A DNA stretch of 64,000 nt, taken from NCBI GenBank assembly GCA_016617855.1, contig JAECUM010006720.1, positions 35,384 to 99,383 of the forward strand, in the 5' to 3' direction. The translations under genes were made by a program, and so were the position numbers. A model generated the notes under the pieces. That model made no database searches. It saw only the letters and a list, made by a program, of their open reading frames with translations, and had not been told where the DNA came from. This DNA comes from Megalonaias nervosa (Eukaryota > Mollusca > Bivalvia > Unionida > Unionidae). Each line of letters starts with the position of its first letter. Positions within the stretch are counted from its first letter, which is position 1. Shown here one piece after another: positions 61,331 to 64,000 of this stretch.

Positions 61331-63267
61331 TAACTCGTGAAGTGGAAACATTTTTTTATTGTCAGTGATAGCTTCGCCACTCATGACAATGCAATGTTTC
61401 CATTTCACTCGTGAAATATTTCCGGGTAGCTACTCAAACAACATAGATTTGTATATGTATCCTCCCTGGTATCTTTAAAAGTATGACAATATCGTACACC
61501 AAACTATGCATTAAATATGCCTGTACTTAGCTCTTTCACAAGTCACCTTCAGCTACTCACATGGTTTTCCCCTCTCATCCGTGACACATATATGAAAAAT
61601 GGAAAGTTACATTATGAACATATTGGACGACCTCTAAACATCATGTCACTGACGTCACGTTAAATTAAGACAAATAGTACTTCAAGGTCACAGGTTAAAC
61701 TGAAGAAAAAAAAATCTCAATAAGTGAACTATTCCTAATTGTTTATTCACAAGTAATATTTCATATACATTGACTTAGGGAGATTAGGAAATATTAGTCT
61801 GAAGTATATAATATTTTGATAGATGTAAAGGAATATAAGAACATTCAAGTGATGTGCAACACATATTACATTGATACTAATGTAAGCAATCCATGGCACG
61901 ATATTCGTTTTTCTATTTTATAACACTACTCTTGAATTCAGGGTAAAAATTTAAAACGTAAACAAGTCAACTGTGGACGAAAGGTAGGATGATAGAACTT
62001 TCAGGATTCTTTTGACTTTGGTTCTTCTATTTACTTTGCTGACACTCAAAAACAAAGATTTGTTTCCATATCATGCCATGCTGTTTGGTTTCATTCAAAC
62101 AATGTTTTGAAATAAATTTTGCGGTTTAATGTAATAGTTTGTCTTGAGTGTCTCAGGTGAAGAAATATAATGGACATTACTTTTGCGTGGTTTAGCTTTT
62201 CACATGTCTGTAAAACGTTCACATGTTCTCTTGGAGTTGAAACATATATCTAAAGATCAACTCTTTACCCGTATTTCATGGACTGATTAAATTCTGATTT
62301 TGTAATGTAATATCAACAATAATACAGATTAAGAAACAATATATCGTACAATATATACAGGATTGTGCAAACATTGGTCAATTTTGTTCGCTTTTACTAC
62401 GAACGTTGTTAACATAAGCTTACTATGAAAATTAGGAATATATACTCAGTTGTTCTGAAATTATTGTTTATTTCGTTCTCATTGGTTTTGAGCAAAAATG
62501 GAGACTGTCCCAAGTATCGAAACTATTGGAAGTAATCCTGAACCAACCGATGACAATTGTTGTAGTCAGCATCTGCATAACTATGAAAACGAAACTGAAC
62601 AATAACTCATGAGGTGGCGGTTGATAGGATACTTAATATGTGCTAAAGATTATATGTGGTGAATAGTTTAATTTCCAATTTTATTTATTTGGTAATTATA
62701 CTTACTTACTTCAACCGCGTGCACTTATAAACTAACCTTCAAGCTGAGAAACTCAAAGAACCAATGTTTAATTCAATACCAAGCATCGTTCTTTAAAAAT
62801 ACCGTCCTCCCATCTATGATTAACGAAAGACATCTTTTACAGCTTAAATTCTTGGACGAAATATGGAATGAGGCGCCTCTAACCACAAGAACCATTCAAT
62901 TTATCATAATTACTGAAAGTAATATAGGTTCCACTCCGGAGTTTCGCATTTTTATCAGGATTTAACATGTAAAAAACAAATATGTCCCCGTTTTCCCAAC
63001 TGGTAATCCTTTATATAAAACATAAATATGTTTATGAATTGGGAGATTTAAGGGACAGTCAACATTTTGTATTTTCATATATGAATGACGGAGGTTAGCT
63101 AGGCATTCTTTATGACATGCATCTCGTGGAAACTTGCTAGAATATTTTCACTTTCTGAAATTAAGACGTAGCTTTTGCTTTTCAAAAATAAGTGATAGTT
63201 GTTTCTTTAGAGTCTTTTTTTAAAAATATGCATTAAAACGTCATAATTACACTTTCAAAATAAAGAA

Positions 63268-63290
63268 ATTTTTTTTTTTTTTTTTTTTCC
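63268..63290. repeat. Poly(T) tract
   Basis: About 20 T within unit B. Unit A reads aaagtaatgccgacactg there instead. Confidence 0.85.
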
Positions 63291-63374
63291 TCAGCATTTC
63301 AGGAACAGGCAAAGTCGGCGAACTTTATACTATTTCAAATATGTTTCTCAATCACACAGAAGCAGAAGTCCTCT

Positions 63375-63940
63375 CCGAATTTAAGAACATCAAAAGAATT
63401 TACACTGACGGCTCGACGAAAGAGGAAATGGCTGCAGCAGCAAATCACAATACATAAGATCGCTTGACAGATGGTGCATCGAGATTTTCAGCCGAAAACA
63501 AAACAATATACCTTCATCTGAAATATATCGAAAGCAAACACTGTAAACACTTCTTTAATTCACTACCAATACTGCAGTCACTATACAATAGAAAGTTGGA
63601 AAACGCAATACTGACCAATATTCTTATCACACATACCGAGCTGTTACCTCTCACAAATATATTATAAAGTTAGTTATCAAGCAATGTCGGTATTAACGGT
63701 AACGAAAAAGCAGACTGCGCTGCTAAATTAGATATATCTCCACAATCATCTGATTTTAAAATATTATACACTGATTTTAAACATAGTATAACAAATCATT
63801 ATTTAGAAGGTGACAGGGATCATTGAATAATGTTGTGAATAACAAACTCCGCGTGATCAAACCAACCATAGACGATTGGCCTCTTTCCTACAGAATCATC
63901 CGAAGGACAAGGCAGCCATATCAAGAACTAGAATTGATCA
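63375..63940 (+). pseudogene. Non-LTR retrotransposon RNase H relic, second copy
   Basis: EVLSEFKNIKRIYTDGSTKE at 63366-63425 contains the first RNase H catalytic Asp in a YTDGS context. A frame at 63464-63667 follows with DGASRFSAENKTIYLHLKYI and LQSLYNRKLENAILTNIL. Further on come segments resembling the C-terminal part, including NNKLRVIKPTIDDWPLSYRI near 63838-63900. It corresponds to the relic at 34.3-35.3 kb but starts abruptly within the linker before RNase H, directly joined to the end of unit B. Stops show it is dead. It is cut by a (TA)n tract at 63943. Confidence 0.85.
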
Positions 63941-63942
63941 CA

Positions 63943-63943
63943 C

Positions 63944-63998
<55 letters not shown>
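63943..63998. repeat. (TA)n microsatellite at the window end
   Basis: About 28 TA units running to the edge, so the true length is unknown. Confidence 0.95.

Positions 63999-64000
<2 letters not shown>

Overview
The window is strongly AT-rich animal nuclear DNA with no intact, confidently recognisable host gene. Every ORF is short (longest 172 codons), most are chance or microsatellite frames, and the recognisable protein signals are broken remains of mobile elements. The mixture of long (TA)n, (CA)n and (GA)n microsatellites, two tRNA-derived SINE families, non-LTR retrotransposon pieces with a CCHC-type ORF1 and an ORF2 RNase H domain, and Polinton/Maverick fossils points to a marine invertebrate. 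A lophotrochozoan, probably a mollusc, is my best guess; this is inference and I cannot name the species.

Left part (1-32 kb): intergenic or intronic DNA with microsatellites and several short repeat families. A decayed Polinton lies at about 5.8-9.5 kb. It holds an integrase relic on the minus strand, then a relic with a tail-fibre-like motif and a packaging-ATPase relic with Walker A and B motifs on the plus strand. Five copies of one SINE (SINE-1) and two of another (SINE-2) are scattered here. Other elements are a 31-bp minisatellite split by a 1.26-kb element with a large terminal hairpin (16.09-17.35 kb), an inverted-repeat element (14.5-15.0 kb), a hAT-like MITE candidate (21.8-22.1 kb), two nearly identical 136-bp sequences (24.3 and 26.05 kb), and a dispersed repeat of about 0.95 kb present twice (25.7-26.6 and 30.7-31.6 kb).

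Right part (32-64 kb): this is built as a tandem array. A unit of 11.5-12 kb is present twice in direct orientation (A, 35.3-46.8 kb; B, 51.3-63.4 kb). Part of a more diverged third copy lies at 32.3-34.2 kb. Pieces of a non-LTR retrotransposon sit at the unit junctions: ORF2 C-terminus with RNase H and 3' end at 34.3-35.6 kb; 5' end and ORF1 at 46.8-48.3 kb; 3' end at 51.3-51.5 kb; and RNase H again at 63.4-63.9 kb. Between the ORF1 and 3'-end pieces lies a 2.4-kb relic of a Polinton-type protein-primed DNA polymerase B gene followed by a degenerate minisatellite. The arrangement suggests that LINE copies mediated unequal recombination that duplicated the unit. Copies A and B then diverged by indels, including a 2.1-kb B-specific block with a possible GPCR TM7 fragment, a second copy of the hairpin element, a SINE tail, and a large deletion in B.

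Nothing here forms a working operon or pathway. The interest lies in genome architecture and paleovirology. All similarity statements come from reading the sequence by eye; percentages are hand counts or rough estimates.
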